From JBCCLJ01 sp039026915 (lineage in GTDB: Bacteria; Acidobacteriota; Thermoanaerobaculia; Multivoradales; Multivoraceae), in the NCBI GenBank assembly GCA_039026915.1, contig JBCCLJ010000001.1:1-64000 (forward strand): a stretch of 64,000 bases of DNA, given 5' to 3'. Below are positions 53,705 through 62,644 of the stretch, in pieces. The notes below the pieces were generated by a model. The model was not told the origin of the DNA and made no database searches. It was given only the letters and a program-made list of their open reading frames with translations. The position numbers were made by a program, and so were the translations under genes. The first letter of the stretch is position 1. Each line of letters opens with the position of its first letter.

Positions 53705-54757
53705 TTGAAGCGACTCGGCGAGATTCTCACAGAACTCGAATGGGTCTCGCCCACCGGTCTTGCCAAAGCTCTCGCCACGCAGGAAGTCCTCGGCGGACGC
53801 CTCGGCACCTGCATGCTCGAAGTGAGCGCGATCTCCGAGGAGCGGCTGATGGCCGGCCTCGTGCGGCAACTGCAGGTGCCGGCCGCGCGGATACGCGACC
53901 TCGTCAGCGTGCCGTCCGAGGTCCTGCGCTTCCTCCCCGAATCGCTGGCGATCGAGAGCCATGCGGTTCCCTTTCGGATGCTGGGCGATCAGCTCCACGT
54001 GGCGCTGCTCGACGTTCACGACCGGGTTCTGCTGCAGGAGCTCGCCGAAAGGACCGAGAAGCAGATCGTGCCCCACATCGCCAACGAGGCGCGGCTCTTT
54101 CAGGCGCTCGCCGACGGCTACGGCTGCCCGGTCTCGGAGCGCTTCCGCCAGCTGGTCCTTCAACTCGAGGGGCAGGCCGACGCCGCGAACGGCAGCGATC
54201 CTTCACCGCCCAACGAAGCGCTGGTCGACGGCGCCGAGCGCGAATCCGTCGTCCGGGACATTGCGCAGCTGGCTCAAGAACTGGCAGGCGCAAGAGACCG
54301 GGACAGTATCGCCACCCTCGTCCTCAACTATCTGTCGAAGCGCTACTCCACTTGTGCCCTCTTCATCTGCCGCCGCCATGAGTTCCGAGGCTGGCGCGGT
54401 GCGGGCCCGGGCTTCGACGCTCGTCGACTCTCCAGTCTCAAACTCTCCGTCGACCGCCCCTCGGCGCTCGCCCACCTAAAAAACGGTGCGCGCTACCACG
54501 CCGGTCCTCTCACACCGAACGAAGCGCACAAGGAGATCGCGGCTGTTTGGGACGACGAAGTGCCACGCGACGCCCTCGTGGTTCCAGCGCGCGTCGCCGG
54601 CAGGCTGGCTCTGGCGATCTGGTGCGTGCCCCGAAAGGTCGGCAGCCTCGACGCGGCCGCGATCGAGGAAGCCGAAAGGCTTGCTGAGCTCACGGGCGAC
54701 GCCCTCGCCCGCCTCATCGAGTCGCAGCGCGAGCAGAGCACCGACGTCGCGAGCTGA
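53705..54757 (+). CDS. MshEN (GspE N-terminal) domain protein with GAF-like domain
   Basis: 350 aa. Residues 1-150 are a type II secretion ATPase N-terminal/MshEN module (LGEILTELEWVSPTGLAKAL, RLGTCMLEVSAISEERLMAGL), known in other proteins to bind c-di-GMP. The rest (190-340) looks like a GAF-type sensor. There is no Walker motif, so it is not a secretion ATPase. TTG 53705 with GGAG six nt upstream. With a GGDEF enzyme in the same window, a c-di-GMP effector role is a fair inference. Confidence 0.75.
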   Translation: MKRLGEILTELEWVSPTGLAKALATQEVLGGRLGTCMLEVSAISEERLMAGLVRQLQVPAARIRDLVSVPSEVLRFLPESLAIESHAVPFRMLGDQLHVALLDVHDRVLLQELAERTEKQIVPHIANEARLFQALADGYGCPVSERFRQLVLQLEGQADAANGSDPSPPNEALVDGAERESVVRDIAQLAQELAGARDRDSIATLVLNYLSKRYSTCALFICRRHEFRGWRGAGPGFDARRLSSLKLSVDRPSALAHLKNGARYHAGPLTPNEAHKEIAAVWDDEVPRDALVVPARVAGRLALAIWCVPRKVGSLDAAAIEEAERLAELTGDALARLIESQREQSTDVAS

Positions 54758-54836
54758 GCGTCGCATCGGCTCCCACGGAGCCCCGTATCCGACTGACAGT
54801 ACGGCGCTTGTCGGCTCTCGAGCGGCCTCTGCTTCG

Positions 54837-54865
54837 TTGACGCGACCTCGACGGGTTGCTACTCT
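54837..54865 (+). promoter_or_regulatory. promoter of the HU gene
   Basis: TTGACG (54837-54842), 17-nt spacer, TACTCT (54860-54865), followed by a 24-nt leader with AGGAG. A GGCTCC-CAC-GGAGCC hairpin at 54769-54783 closes the preceding gene. Confidence 0.65.
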
Positions 54866-54895
54866 CAACGGCCCGAACGAAGGAGCTGAGTTGCC

Positions 54896-55162
54896 ATGAT
54901 CAAAGCCGATATCGTGAACCGCGTTGCCGAAACTTCTGACGTCTCGAGAGTCAAGGCAGCCGTCGCGGTCGACTCGATCATCGACGCGATGAAGGTCGCT
55001 CTCAGCGAAGGAAAGCGCATCGAACTCCGCGGCTTCGGCGTCTTCCAAGTGCGTGATCGCAAGCGCGGCGTGGGACGCAACCCGAAGACCGGCGTGGAGG
55101 TGGCGATCACCCCCGGCAAGACGGTCCGCTTCAAGCCTGGAAAAGAGCTGAAGAACCTCTGA
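54896..55162 (+). CDS. HU/IHF-family DNA-binding protein
   Basis: 88 aa. Nucleoid protein bending DNA. MIKADIVNRVAETSDVS, IELRGFGVFQVRDRKRGVGRNPKTG (the DNA-intercalating arm with RNP) and GKTVRFKPGKELK are canonical. It has its own strong promoter. The Arg/Asn-Pro arm is normal; HU versus IHF subunit cannot be told. Confidence 0.96.
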   Translation: MIKADIVNRVAETSDVSRVKAAVAVDSIIDAMKVALSEGKRIELRGFGVFQVRDRKRGVGRNPKTGVEVAITPGKTVRFKPGKELKNL

Positions 55163-55339
55163 CGGTTCCCGCGTCGCTGACGCTGCGCGACGACCCGGCG
55201 TTCGGAGCCCCCCGTTCGACACTCCCCCTGGCGACCGCTCGGCGAAGGCGACTCTGGGCCCACCGTCGTCCGCATCCTGCCACCGGACGGAGCGCCCCCT
55301 CGCTACACCTCGCCTCGACGCTGGTGGGTCGCGAGTGCT

Positions 55340-56182
55340 GTGTCCTTCGCCCTGACTCTGTTGACGACCACGGTGATGGGTCCCTACTGGACGCATCCCG
55401 ACCTCGCTGAGAAGCTGCCGCTTCTGACACCAAGGGCTGTCGTCGAAGTTCTGGGTAGCCCCGAACTCCTCGCCCACGGGCTGAGTTTCGCACTACCGGT
55501 CCTCTTCATCCTGGGCTGCCACGAGTGGGGGCACTGGTGGGCCTGCCGACGACACGGGCTGGTCGCCCGGCCCCCGGTCTTCCTGCCGGCGCCGCTGGCC
55601 ATCGGCACCTTCGGTGCCTTTATTCGAATCCTGCAGCCGGTTCGCAACCGACGTCAACTTCTCGAGGTCGGTGCATCGGGCCCCTGGGCCGGACTCGTCG
55701 CCGTCCTGCCACTGCTACTCTGGAGAGCGGTCTCCCCACCGGGCCCGGGCGCCGCCACCGGTGATATCGAGCTTGCCGAGCCGCTCGCCCTGCGCCTGAC
55801 GAGGCTGGCGTTCGGCGGTGACATCTGGGAGACGCCGATCCTCTCGCCCGACCCGCTGCTCTTCGCCCTCTGGATCGGACTGCTCGTGACGGCCTTCAAC
55901 CTGCTTCCGCTCGGCCAGCTGGACGGTGGACACGTTCTCTACGCGCTGCTCGGGTCTCGTCAGCACCGGATCGGGCAGCTTCTGTGGCTCGCCCTGCTGA
56001 TCGGGGGCTGGTGGTGGCCCGGCTGGTGGGTCTGGGCGTTGATCACGCTGTTGACGGGTCTCAAGCATCCCCCGACGCGCGACCCGTCCCGTCCGCTCGG
56101 GAAGAGCGCTGCTCTGTTCGCGTCTGCGACGCTGCTGCTCTGGGTGCTCGTCGGCTCCGTCGTACCGCTGCGAGCGCTCTGA
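55340..56182 (+). CDS. site-2 protease family (M50) membrane metalloprotease
   Basis: 280 aa from GTG 55340. Zn motif HEWGH in ILGCHEWGHWWACRRHG and LDG in LLPLGQLDGGHVLY, with about seven membrane helices. Substrate unknown; family members cut membrane-bound anti-sigma factors or signal peptides. The reading frame upstream, back to a stop at 55178-55180, encodes a plausible Pro/Arg-rich N-terminus (DGAPPRYTSPRRWWVAS) without ATG/GTG/TTG, so the true start may be a rarer codon further up. No Shine-Dalgarno is clear. Confidence 0.88.
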   Translation: MSFALTLLTTTVMGPYWTHPDLAEKLPLLTPRAVVEVLGSPELLAHGLSFALPVLFILGCHEWGHWWACRRHGLVARPPVFLPAPLAIGTFGAFIRILQPVRNRRQLLEVGASGPWAGLVAVLPLLLWRAVSPPGPGAATGDIELAEPLALRLTRLAFGGDIWETPILSPDPLLFALWIGLLVTAFNLLPLGQLDGGHVLYALLGSRQHRIGQLLWLALLIGGWWWPGWWVWALITLLTGLKHPPTRDPSRPLGKSAALFASATLLLWVLVGSVVPLRAL

Positions 56183-56208
56183 GCCTCCGAACCGCCACAG
56201 CGCTCACC

Positions 56209-56682
56209 TCATTCGTCGGCAGACGAGCCCGACGACACGGGGCGCTTCTCGATGACGAAGGTCACCGGACCGTCGTTGATCAGAGCGACCTCCATCTGTG
56301 CACCAAATCGGCCGGTCGGCACCGCCAGACCGGTCTCTTCGCGGAGACGACCGACGAAGAGATCGAACAGTGGAGCGGCAGCCTCCGGCGGAGCCGCGCC
56401 GTTGAACGAAGGGCGCCTGCCCTTGCGAATCGCCGCGGCGAGCGTGAACTGAGAGACCGCCAGCACCTCTCCTGCTACGTCCTTCACTGCGAGGTTCATG
56501 CGCCCCTCTTCGTCTTCGAAGACGCGGAGCGCGGCGAGCTTGTCGGCGCACCAGCGGACGACCGTCGCGTCGTCGCCCTTTTCGACTCCGACAAGCGTGA
56601 GAAGACCCCGATCGATCGACGCCACGACCTCGCCGTCGACCGAGACCGAAGCCTTGGAAACTCGCTGCAAGACCAGGCGCAA
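56209..56682 (-). CDS. dtd: D-aminoacyl-tRNA deacylase
   Basis: 157 aa. Hydrolyses D-aminoacyl-tRNA. Catalytic SQFTL (77-81) and the cross-subunit NDGPVTF (136-142) are present, and MRLVLQRVSKASVSVDG is the standard N-terminus. TTG start with GAGG nine nt upstream. Convergent with the M50 gene, 26 nt apart. Confidence 0.97.
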   Translation of the reverse strand: MRLVLQRVSKASVSVDGEVVASIDRGLLTLVGVEKGDDATVVRWCADKLAALRVFEDEEGRMNLAVKDVAGEVLAVSQFTLAAAIRKGRRPSFNGAAPPEAAAPLFDLFVGRLREETGLAVPTGRFGAQMEVALINDGPVTFVIEKRPVSSGSSADE

Positions 56683-56765
56683 GAAAGACGTCCTCTAGGT
56701 AGTACAAGGGGCCGCGACACCGCTACACGCGCATGATACGTTGCGCCGAAACCAAGGAGATCGGC

Positions 56766-57173
56766 ATGGTCAACAAAGTGATTCTCGTCGGCAATCTGGG
56801 CCGCGATCCGGAGCTGCGATCGACCCCGTCGGGTCAGACGCTCGCCAAGTTCAGCGTCGCCACCACGCGGAAGTGGCGCGACCGCGACGGCAACCGTCAA
56901 GAGCAGACCGAGTGGCACAACATCGTCTGCTGGGGCCGCCAGGCCGAGGTCGCAGGTCAGTACCTGACCCGCGGCAAACAGGTCTACGTCGAAGGCCGCC
57001 TTCAGACCGACTCGTGGGAAGACAAGGAAACCGGCAAGAAGATGTACCGCACCGAAATCGTGTGCGACAACTTCCAGATGCTCGGATCCCGAGGCGATGC
57101 TCCGTCGGCTCCGCGTCACGACGGACCGCAGGACAACTACGGCCCGGCCGACGACGACGACATTCCCTTCTAG
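56766..57173 (+). CDS. ssb: single-stranded DNA-binding protein
   Basis: 135 aa. OB fold (MVNKVILVGNLGRDPELRST, EWHNIVCWGRQAEVAGQYL, GKQVYVEGRLQTDSW), a short linker and the acidic tip DDDDIPF that recruits repair proteins. ATG 56766 with AAGGAG six nt upstream. The 288 nt after it, up to the mutS stop, are GC-rich without a supported gene or T-run terminator. Confidence 0.98.
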   Translation: MVNKVILVGNLGRDPELRSTPSGQTLAKFSVATTRKWRDRDGNRQEQTEWHNIVCWGRQAEVAGQYLTRGKQVYVEGRLQTDSWEDKETGKKMYRTEIVCDNFQMLGSRGDAPSAPRHDGPQDNYGPADDDDIPF

Positions 57174-57461
57174 GACTCGAACCGCTTCTGCCGGGAAGGT
57201 CGGATCGGCGAACGGCTCGAGCTTCGAACCGGTCACCTCTTCGGCAGGCTCGAACGCTCCCGGGGCTCACGAGGACAACGGGCCCGAGAGTAACGGGCCG
57301 CTCGGCAGACCGGTTCCTGTACGGCGACCCGGCACCGCCGTCTCCCCAGCAGTCGATCGAATCGGCCTCCCGGCCGTCGGGTGCGACCGCCGATCGCCCC
57401 CGTTCCCGCCTCCGTAGGGGCGCAGCCTCTCTGATCCGAACGTCCCGGGGAGAGGCTCTCG

Positions 57462-60125
57462 TTAGCCCAACCGCTCCTTCAACGCGGACAGGAAGTTGAG
57501 CGCCGCCAGCGGTGTCATCCGGTCGAGATCGACCTCGCGCAGCAGCTCCGCCACGACGTCCTCCGTCCGGGCGAAGAGCGCCATCTGCGAGTCGCCTGTC
57601 TCCGGAGCGCTCTCGCCCCTCGCGAGACGCGGCTTGCCACCCGGGTCGTACTCGGCGCTCTCGAGGTTCGACAGCACTTCGCCCGCTCGAGCCGTCACCG
57701 CCTCCGGCAGACCCGCCAGGCGCGCCACTTGGATGCCGTAGGACTTGTCTGCACTGCCCGGCTCGACCCGGTGCAGGAAGACGATCTTCTCCTCCCACTC
57801 GCGCACCGTCATCGTGCGATTGGTCACCCTCGGCAGGAGCGAAGCGAGCTCGGTCAGCTCGTGGTAGTGCGTCGCAAAGAGCGTCTTGGCACCAACCTCC
57901 TCGTGAAGGTGCTCGACGATCGCCCAGGCGAGGGACAGCCCGTCGAACGTGGCCGTGCCTCGCCCGACCTCATCGAGCACAACCAGGCTTCGATCGGTGG
58001 CGTAGCGAAGGATGTTCGCCGTCTCGATCATCTCGACCATGAAGGTCGACTCACCGCGAGCCAGATCGTCTGAAGCTCCGACACGCGTGAAGATGCGATC
58101 GACGAGCCCGATTTCGGCGCGTGAGGCCGGCACGAAGCTGCCGGCGTGCGCCATGAGCACGATGAGCGCCACCTGGCGCAGGTAGGTCGACTTGCCGCCC
58201 ATGTTCGGCCCGGTGAGCACGACCACCTGCTGTTCGTCGTCGAAGAGCGCATCGTTCGGAACGAAGTCTTCCCGCGTCGTCGCCTCGACGACGGGATGCC
58301 TGGAGTCTTCGAGGAGAATCTCGGCACCAGCGTCCAGCATGCGGGGGCGACAGTAGCCGCGCCGCTCGGCGACTTCGGCAAACGAACCGATGGCGTCGAC
58401 GTCAGCGAGCTTGCCCGCCAGCTCACGCAGCTTCGTCGCCTCGACACCCACGCCTTCGACCACACGAGCGAAGAGCTCCGCCTCGAGTCCGCCGAGGCGC
58501 TCTTCGGCCTCGAGAATCTGCGTCTCCAGCTCTTTGAGCTCCTCGGTGATGAAGCGCTCCGCGTTGGTCAGCGTCTGCTTCCGCTCATAGCGATCGGGGG
58601 CGCTGGCCGCGTTGGCCTTGGTGATCTCGATGAAGTACCCGAAGACCTTGTTGAAGCGCACTTTGAGCGACGAGATGCCCGTCGCTTCGCGCTCTCGCGC
58701 CTCCAGTCTGGCGAGGTGACCTTTGCCGTCGCGCGCCAACGAGCGAACGCGGTCCAGCTCTTCGGAGACGCCGTCGGCGATGACCGGACCGCCGCCGAGT
58801 ACCCCCGCGGGCTCGACGACCAGCGTACGCTCGAGATCGGCGAAGAGTTCAGGAAGTGCATCGGCGCTCCCGTGTCCCGCGAGGACCTCGGCCTGGGTTT
58901 CGCGCAGGAGCTCCAAGAGCTGCGGCACCACGCCAAGGCCGTCTCGCAGCCCGCCGGCTTCGCGCGGAGTCATGCGCCGCAGGACGGCACGGCCGGCCAG
59001 CCGTTCGAGGTCGCCCACCTGCTTGAGCAGGGACTGCAGGCTCTTGCGCAGCCGCGCATCCCCGACGAGCTCCGCGACCGCCTCCTGTCGCCGTTGCACG
59101 GCGGGTCGGTCGCAGAGCGGATAGGTGAGCCAGCTGCGCAGACGACGAGCGCCAGGGCCCGTGACGGTGTGATCGAGCACCTGCAGCAGAGTCCCCTTGC
59201 GGGAGCGGTCACGGAGGCTGGCGAAGAGTTCGAGATTGCGCACCGTCGTTTCGTCGAGCACCACGGCGCGGCCCGCTTGCCGGACCTCGATCTCACGCAC
59301 GTGCGTGAGATCGACGCGCGCGGCCTCCCGCGCGTAGCGCAGCGTTGCCGACGCCGCCGTGACCGCGAGCTCGCCGCCTGTCAGACCGAAGCCGCGCAAC
59401 GAAACACCACCGAGCGCGGCCTCGAGGTGCCGATCGGCAGCCTCACCGCCTTCTACCTGCGCAGGGTCCAGCACCGTCGACGTGATCGACGACGCCGCGA
59501 GGCGCGTTTCGAGGATCTCAGGAAGGGCACCGGGCCGCAGAAGCACTTCGCGAGGTGCCGCCAGGCTGAGCTCCTCCCAGGCCTCCAGAGGATCGCTCCA
59601 GCGCTTGACCCAGAAGGAGCCGGTCGACACTTCGAGGAACGCTGCGGCCCCCTCGTCGCCCTGCCAGAGGATCGTGGCCAGAAGATTTTCGCGGCGGCCG
59701 TCGAGAAGTTCCGGCTCGGCGACCGTGCCGGGTGTGAGCACTCTCGTCACTTCACGCTTGACGAGCCCCTTCGCCTCTGCCGGATTCTCGACCTGATCGC
59801 AGATCGCCACTTTGCGACCGGCGCGAACGAGCTTGCCGATGTAGCCCTCGACCGAATGATGAGGAACGCCACACATCGGGGCTTCACTCGGCGTGCCCTT
59901 CTGCCGCGCCGTGAGCTGGACGTCGAGCAGCGGCGCGGCCTCGACCGCGTCTTCGAAGAAGAGCTCGTAGAAGTCGCCCATCCGGTAGAAGACGATAGCC
60001 CCGGGATAATCCTCCTTCACCTCGACGTAGTGTCGAAGCATCGGGGTCAGCTCATTCTTCGGAGGCCGGCGCGGCGGCGGGGCGGAAGAGCCCACCACGG
60101 CGCTCTCGTTCTGCGGTTCTGACAC
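57462..60125 (-). CDS. mutS: DNA mismatch repair protein MutS
   Basis: 887 aa from GTG 60125. Mismatch-binding domain (YPGAIVFYRMGDFYELFFED with the Phe-x-Glu motif), clamp and core domains, ATPase with GPNMGGKSTYLRQ, LDEVGRGTATFDG and FATHYHELTEL, and the C-terminal helical end. The frame stays open to 60320, but that overlaps tsaB. GTG 60125 is 6 nt after TATACT (minus, 60137-60132) with no Shine-Dalgarno, so a leaderless mRNA is predicted. Confidence 0.97.
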   Translation of the reverse strand: MSEPQNESAVVGSSAPPPRRPPKNELTPMLRHYVEVKEDYPGAIVFYRMGDFYELFFEDAVEAAPLLDVQLTARQKGTPSEAPMCGVPHHSVEGYIGKLVRAGRKVAICDQVENPAEAKGLVKREVTRVLTPGTVAEPELLDGRRENLLATILWQGDEGAAAFLEVSTGSFWVKRWSDPLEAWEELSLAAPREVLLRPGALPEILETRLAASSITSTVLDPAQVEGGEAADRHLEAALGGVSLRGFGLTGGELAVTAASATLRYAREAARVDLTHVREIEVRQAGRAVVLDETTVRNLELFASLRDRSRKGTLLQVLDHTVTGPGARRLRSWLTYPLCDRPAVQRRQEAVAELVGDARLRKSLQSLLKQVGDLERLAGRAVLRRMTPREAGGLRDGLGVVPQLLELLRETQAEVLAGHGSADALPELFADLERTLVVEPAGVLGGGPVIADGVSEELDRVRSLARDGKGHLARLEAREREATGISSLKVRFNKVFGYFIEITKANAASAPDRYERKQTLTNAERFITEELKELETQILEAEERLGGLEAELFARVVEGVGVEATKLRELAGKLADVDAIGSFAEVAERRGYCRPRMLDAGAEILLEDSRHPVVEATTREDFVPNDALFDDEQQVVVLTGPNMGGKSTYLRQVALIVLMAHAGSFVPASRAEIGLVDRIFTRVGASDDLARGESTFMVEMIETANILRYATDRSLVVLDEVGRGTATFDGLSLAWAIVEHLHEEVGAKTLFATHYHELTELASLLPRVTNRTMTVREWEEKIVFLHRVEPGSADKSYGIQVARLAGLPEAVTARAGEVLSNLESAEYDPGGKPRLARGESAPETGDSQMALFARTEDVVAELLREVDLDRMTPLAALNFLSALKERLG

Positions 60126-60202
60126 GGAGTCAGTATACGCTTCGAGTGCCGCTCGGTCGGCCGTGATCGGCCCCCGACGAGCGCTCCGAGAATCCGATCG
60201 AA

Positions 60203-60853
60203 ATGAGCGACGCTCCCCTCCTCTTCCTCGACACGGGGTCGACCCGCATGTCGATCGCCGCGCGCACCGGCGCTGCGGTGACGCAACGTCGGGCTGCGGT
60301 GCCGCGGTCCTCGGAAGCACTGATCGAGCTCCTCGAGGAGGTGTTGGAGGCAGCGAATCTGAAGGCCTCGGATCTTTCGGGGGTGGTGGTGCTACAGGGT
60401 CCAGGGAGCTTCACGGGGCTGCGGGTGGGCATGGCTGCCGGGCTCGCACTCCATCAAGCCCTCGGGGTCCGTGCGACGGCCGTACCGACGCTCGAAGCTC
60501 TCAGCTACTGCTCGAAGATCTTCCCCGCACTGTGCGTGGCGGATGCACAGCGACGCGCCTGGTATGGGCAGCTGTGGTCTGCGCCGGGAGAGAGCGCCAG
60601 CCAGATCGTCCGCTACGAGGAGGGCGAAGAGCTGCCTCGGGCGCGCTGCCTCGTGGGATTCGACGCCTCGGCGTTTGCGCGAGCGTCACCCTTCCAAGGC
60701 GACGTGCTCGACGTAGAGAACCTCGCCGGCCTGACCGCTCGACGCCTTCCGGAGAGCGCGCTGCACTGGGAGCTCTCACGGCTCACGGAACCGCTTTACC
60801 TCAGCCCGGCTGCTACGACCCTTCCGAAGAGCGGCCCACGCGTCGCGCCATGA
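60203..60853 (+). CDS. tsaB: tRNA t6A37 biosynthesis protein TsaB
   Basis: 216 aa. Partner of TsaD in making threonylcarbamoyladenosine at tRNA position 37. ASKHA-fold signature LFLDTGSTRMSIAAR and GPGSFTGLRVGMAAGLALHQAL are present; the C-terminal half is shorter and variable, as usual. Its last codons overlap rimI by ATGA. Divergent from mutS with 77 nt between the starts. Confidence 0.94.
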   Translation: MSDAPLLFLDTGSTRMSIAARTGAAVTQRRAAVPRSSEALIELLEEVLEAANLKASDLSGVVVLQGPGSFTGLRVGMAAGLALHQALGVRATAVPTLEALSYCSKIFPALCVADAQRRAWYGQLWSAPGESASQIVRYEEGEELPRARCLVGFDASAFARASPFQGDVLDVENLAGLTARRLPESALHWELSRLTEPLYLSPAATTLPKSGPRVAP

Positions 60854-61302
60854 CGCCTCGCGCCTCGGTGCGCCCCGCCGAAGCTTCGGACCTGGCTGGT
60901 CTCGAGGCTCTGGAAGAAGCCTGCTTCTCAGAGCCCTGGAGCGGAGCTCTTCTCGCGAGCTGCCTCGAGGCGCCCCACCTTCTGGTCCGGGTCATTCCGG
61001 ATGAGCAGCTGCCCCTTGCAGCCTCGGCCGTGGCGCAGTGTGTCGGCCCCGACGAAGCCGAGCTCCTGAGGATCTGCTGCCACCCCGACCGGCGACGGCG
61101 AGGACACGCTCAACACCTGCTGAAGGAGCTCGTCGGCGAGCTCACGGCACGCTCGGTTCGTCGGCTCTTTCTCGAAGTGCGCCGTGGCAACGGCGCCGCC
61201 CTGGCGTTGTACCGCAACGTCTTCGACTTCGAAATCGTCGGAGAGCGAACGCGCTACTACCCCGATGGGACCGACGCTCTGGTCCTGCGGCGGATCCTCT
61301 AG
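60850..61302 (+). CDS. rimI: ribosomal-protein-alanine N-acetyltransferase RimI
   Basis: 150 aa GNAT. VRPAEASDLAGLEALEEACF, PWSGALLASCL, the acetyl-CoA loop CCHPDRRRRGHAQHLL and LEVRRGNGAALALYRNVFDFEIVGERTRYY fit RimI, which acetylates S18 and other N-termini. Coupled to tsaB, the usual arrangement. Confidence 0.92.
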   Translation: MTPRASVRPAEASDLAGLEALEEACFSEPWSGALLASCLEAPHLLVRVIPDEQLPLAASAVAQCVGPDEAELLRICCHPDRRRRGHAQHLLKELVGELTARSVRRLFLEVRRGNGAALALYRNVFDFEIVGERTRYYPDGTDALVLRRIL

Positions 61303-61330
61303 TCGCCGATTCGTCCGAACGGTCGGTCGG

Positions 61331-61360
61331 TTGAAACCGCAGGCCGTCGAGGTGTAGTCT
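61331..61360 (+). promoter_or_regulatory. promoter ahead of a leaderless small ORF
   Basis: TTGAAA (61331-61336), 18-nt spacer, TAGTCT (61355-61360). Transcription would begin at about 61368. Confidence 0.5.
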
Positions 61361-61368
61361 GACGAGTG

Positions 61369-61518
61369 ATGGTCGTCGAGGAATCGGAACCGCGAGCACC
61401 GAAGGCGAGGAAGCGCCCTGCCCGTTGGCTGCCGAAGAACCTCGAGACCGGACGCGATAGGGCGTCTCTACTACGAACCCAGGGCCTGGAGGTCGAGGAC
61501 TCTCGGTTCGACGCCTGA
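61369..61518 (+). CDS. possible 49-aa basic protein
   Basis: Short frame beginning MVVEESEPRAPKARKRPARW and ending VEDSRFDA. ATG lies 8 nt after a TAGTCT -10 with a TTGAAA -35, the same leaderless layout as several other genes here. It is rich in Arg/Lys/Pro and has no hydrophobic segment. The coding case rests on the promoter position only. The rest of 61303-61589 shows no other gene. Confidence 0.4.
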   Translation: MVVEESEPRAPKARKRPARWLPKNLETGRDRASLLRTQGLEVEDSRFDA

Positions 61519-61589
61519 CGCGATCAGCGCTCAGTGCACCGCGAACGAGGAGTGATCCGAGACCACCGACCCGACAAGGGAGGAAATCC

Positions 61590-61805
61590 ATGGATCACGA
61601 CTCGATCAAGAAGAGCCTCATCGACACGAACGAGACTTTCCGCAAGCTCTACGAAGAGCACCAGGAGTGCGAAGGAAAGCTCGACGCCCTGCATCAGAAG
61701 CAGGACCCGGTGCCCGAGGACGAGGTCGAGGCAAAGAAGATCAAGGTGCACAAGCTCGCTCTCAAAGACCAGATGGAAACGATGATCCGAGCCGAAGCCG
61801 GCTGA
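61590..61805 (+). CDS. DUF465 (YdcH-like) small protein
   Basis: 71 aa, almost all helix. The pattern HDSIKKSLIDTNETFRKLYEEHQE, HQKQDPVPEDEVEAKKIK and HKLALKDQMETMI matches DUF465/YdcH helical hairpins, whose function is unknown. ATG with GGGAGGAA directly upstream at good spacing. Confidence 0.85.
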   Translation: MDHDSIKKSLIDTNETFRKLYEEHQECEGKLDALHQKQDPVPEDEVEAKKIKVHKLALKDQMETMIRAEAG

Positions 61806-61975
61806 GCCGCCGGAGCGGTTCGTTGACGCGGACGCCGCTCCCCCAGGACTCGAGGGGCAAGGCCCTCTAGCGATCGAACCGGTCGGCAACGACGAAGCGG
61901 GCTGGGGAGCCAAGGAGGTTCCCCACAGGACGCGCGGCGCATAGGATCCTCCAGATTCGCCCGCGAAGAAGAACC

Positions 61976-62644
61976 ATGAAGATCGCCAAGGAAGCCTGGC
62001 CGTTCGTGCTGCCGACCCTCGTCCTCGCTGCCGTCGCAGCGTTTCTGGAGTCGTGGCTCGTCTCTGCGCTTCTCCTCGCGCTCGCCGTCGCCTTCCTCTT
62101 TTTCTTCCGGGACCCCGCACGCTCCTGGGACGGCCCCGAAGAGATCGTTCTGGCGGCCGCTGACGGTGTCATCACGGCGATCGAGCCTTTCGAGGACGAG
62201 AACGTCGGCGGCGAGATCCTCCGCATTGTGACCTTCCTCTCGGTCTTCAACGTGCACGTCCAGCGTTGCCCCGTCGAAGGTGAGGTCGTTCACTCGTCCC
62301 ATCGATCGGGGCGCAAGGTCGCTGCCTTCGATCGCGAAGCCGGTGAGATCAACGAGAGCCATCTGACGGTGATTCGCCGGGCCGAGGGTGACCTGATCGG
62401 GACGCGCCAGATCGTCGGACTCATTGCCAGGCGCATCGTGCCGTATCTCAAGCCCGGCGATCGAGTGTCGCGGGGTCAGCACTTCGGTGTCATCAAGTTC
62501 GGCTCCCGCGTCGATCTCCTTCTGCCTGCGAGCTACGAGCCGCTCGTCAAGGTCGGCGACAGGATCCGCTGCGGCGAGACTCCCGTCGCCATGCCGACCG
62601 ATCCCTCTTCGCATCCGATCAGCGACTCTGGAGACCAGGAATGA
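61976..62644 (+). CDS. psd: phosphatidylserine decarboxylase (short, membrane-bound type)
   Basis: 222-aa proenzyme. Two hydrophobic helices (VLPTLVLAAVAAFL, ALLLALAVAFLFFF), then the decarboxylase domain with DGVITAIEPF, VFNVHVQRCPVEG and the self-cleavage site at G176-S177 in KFGSRVDL, where Ser becomes the pyruvoyl cofactor. It makes phosphatidylethanolamine. ATGA overlap with pssA. Confidence 0.95.
   Translation: MKIAKEAWPFVLPTLVLAAVAAFLESWLVSALLLALAVAFLFFFRDPARSWDGPEEIVLAAADGVITAIEPFEDENVGGEILRIVTFLSVFNVHVQRCPVEGEVVHSSHRSGRKVAAFDREAGEINESHLTVIRRAEGDLIGTRQIVGLIARRIVPYLKPGDRVSRGQHFGVIKFGSRVDLLLPASYEPLVKVGDRIRCGETPVAMPTDPSSHPISDSGDQE

Noticed and set aside
60126..60320. Longer MutS start
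   Set aside because: It would overlap tsaB and cross the TATACT promoter box; GTG 60125 fits the family better.
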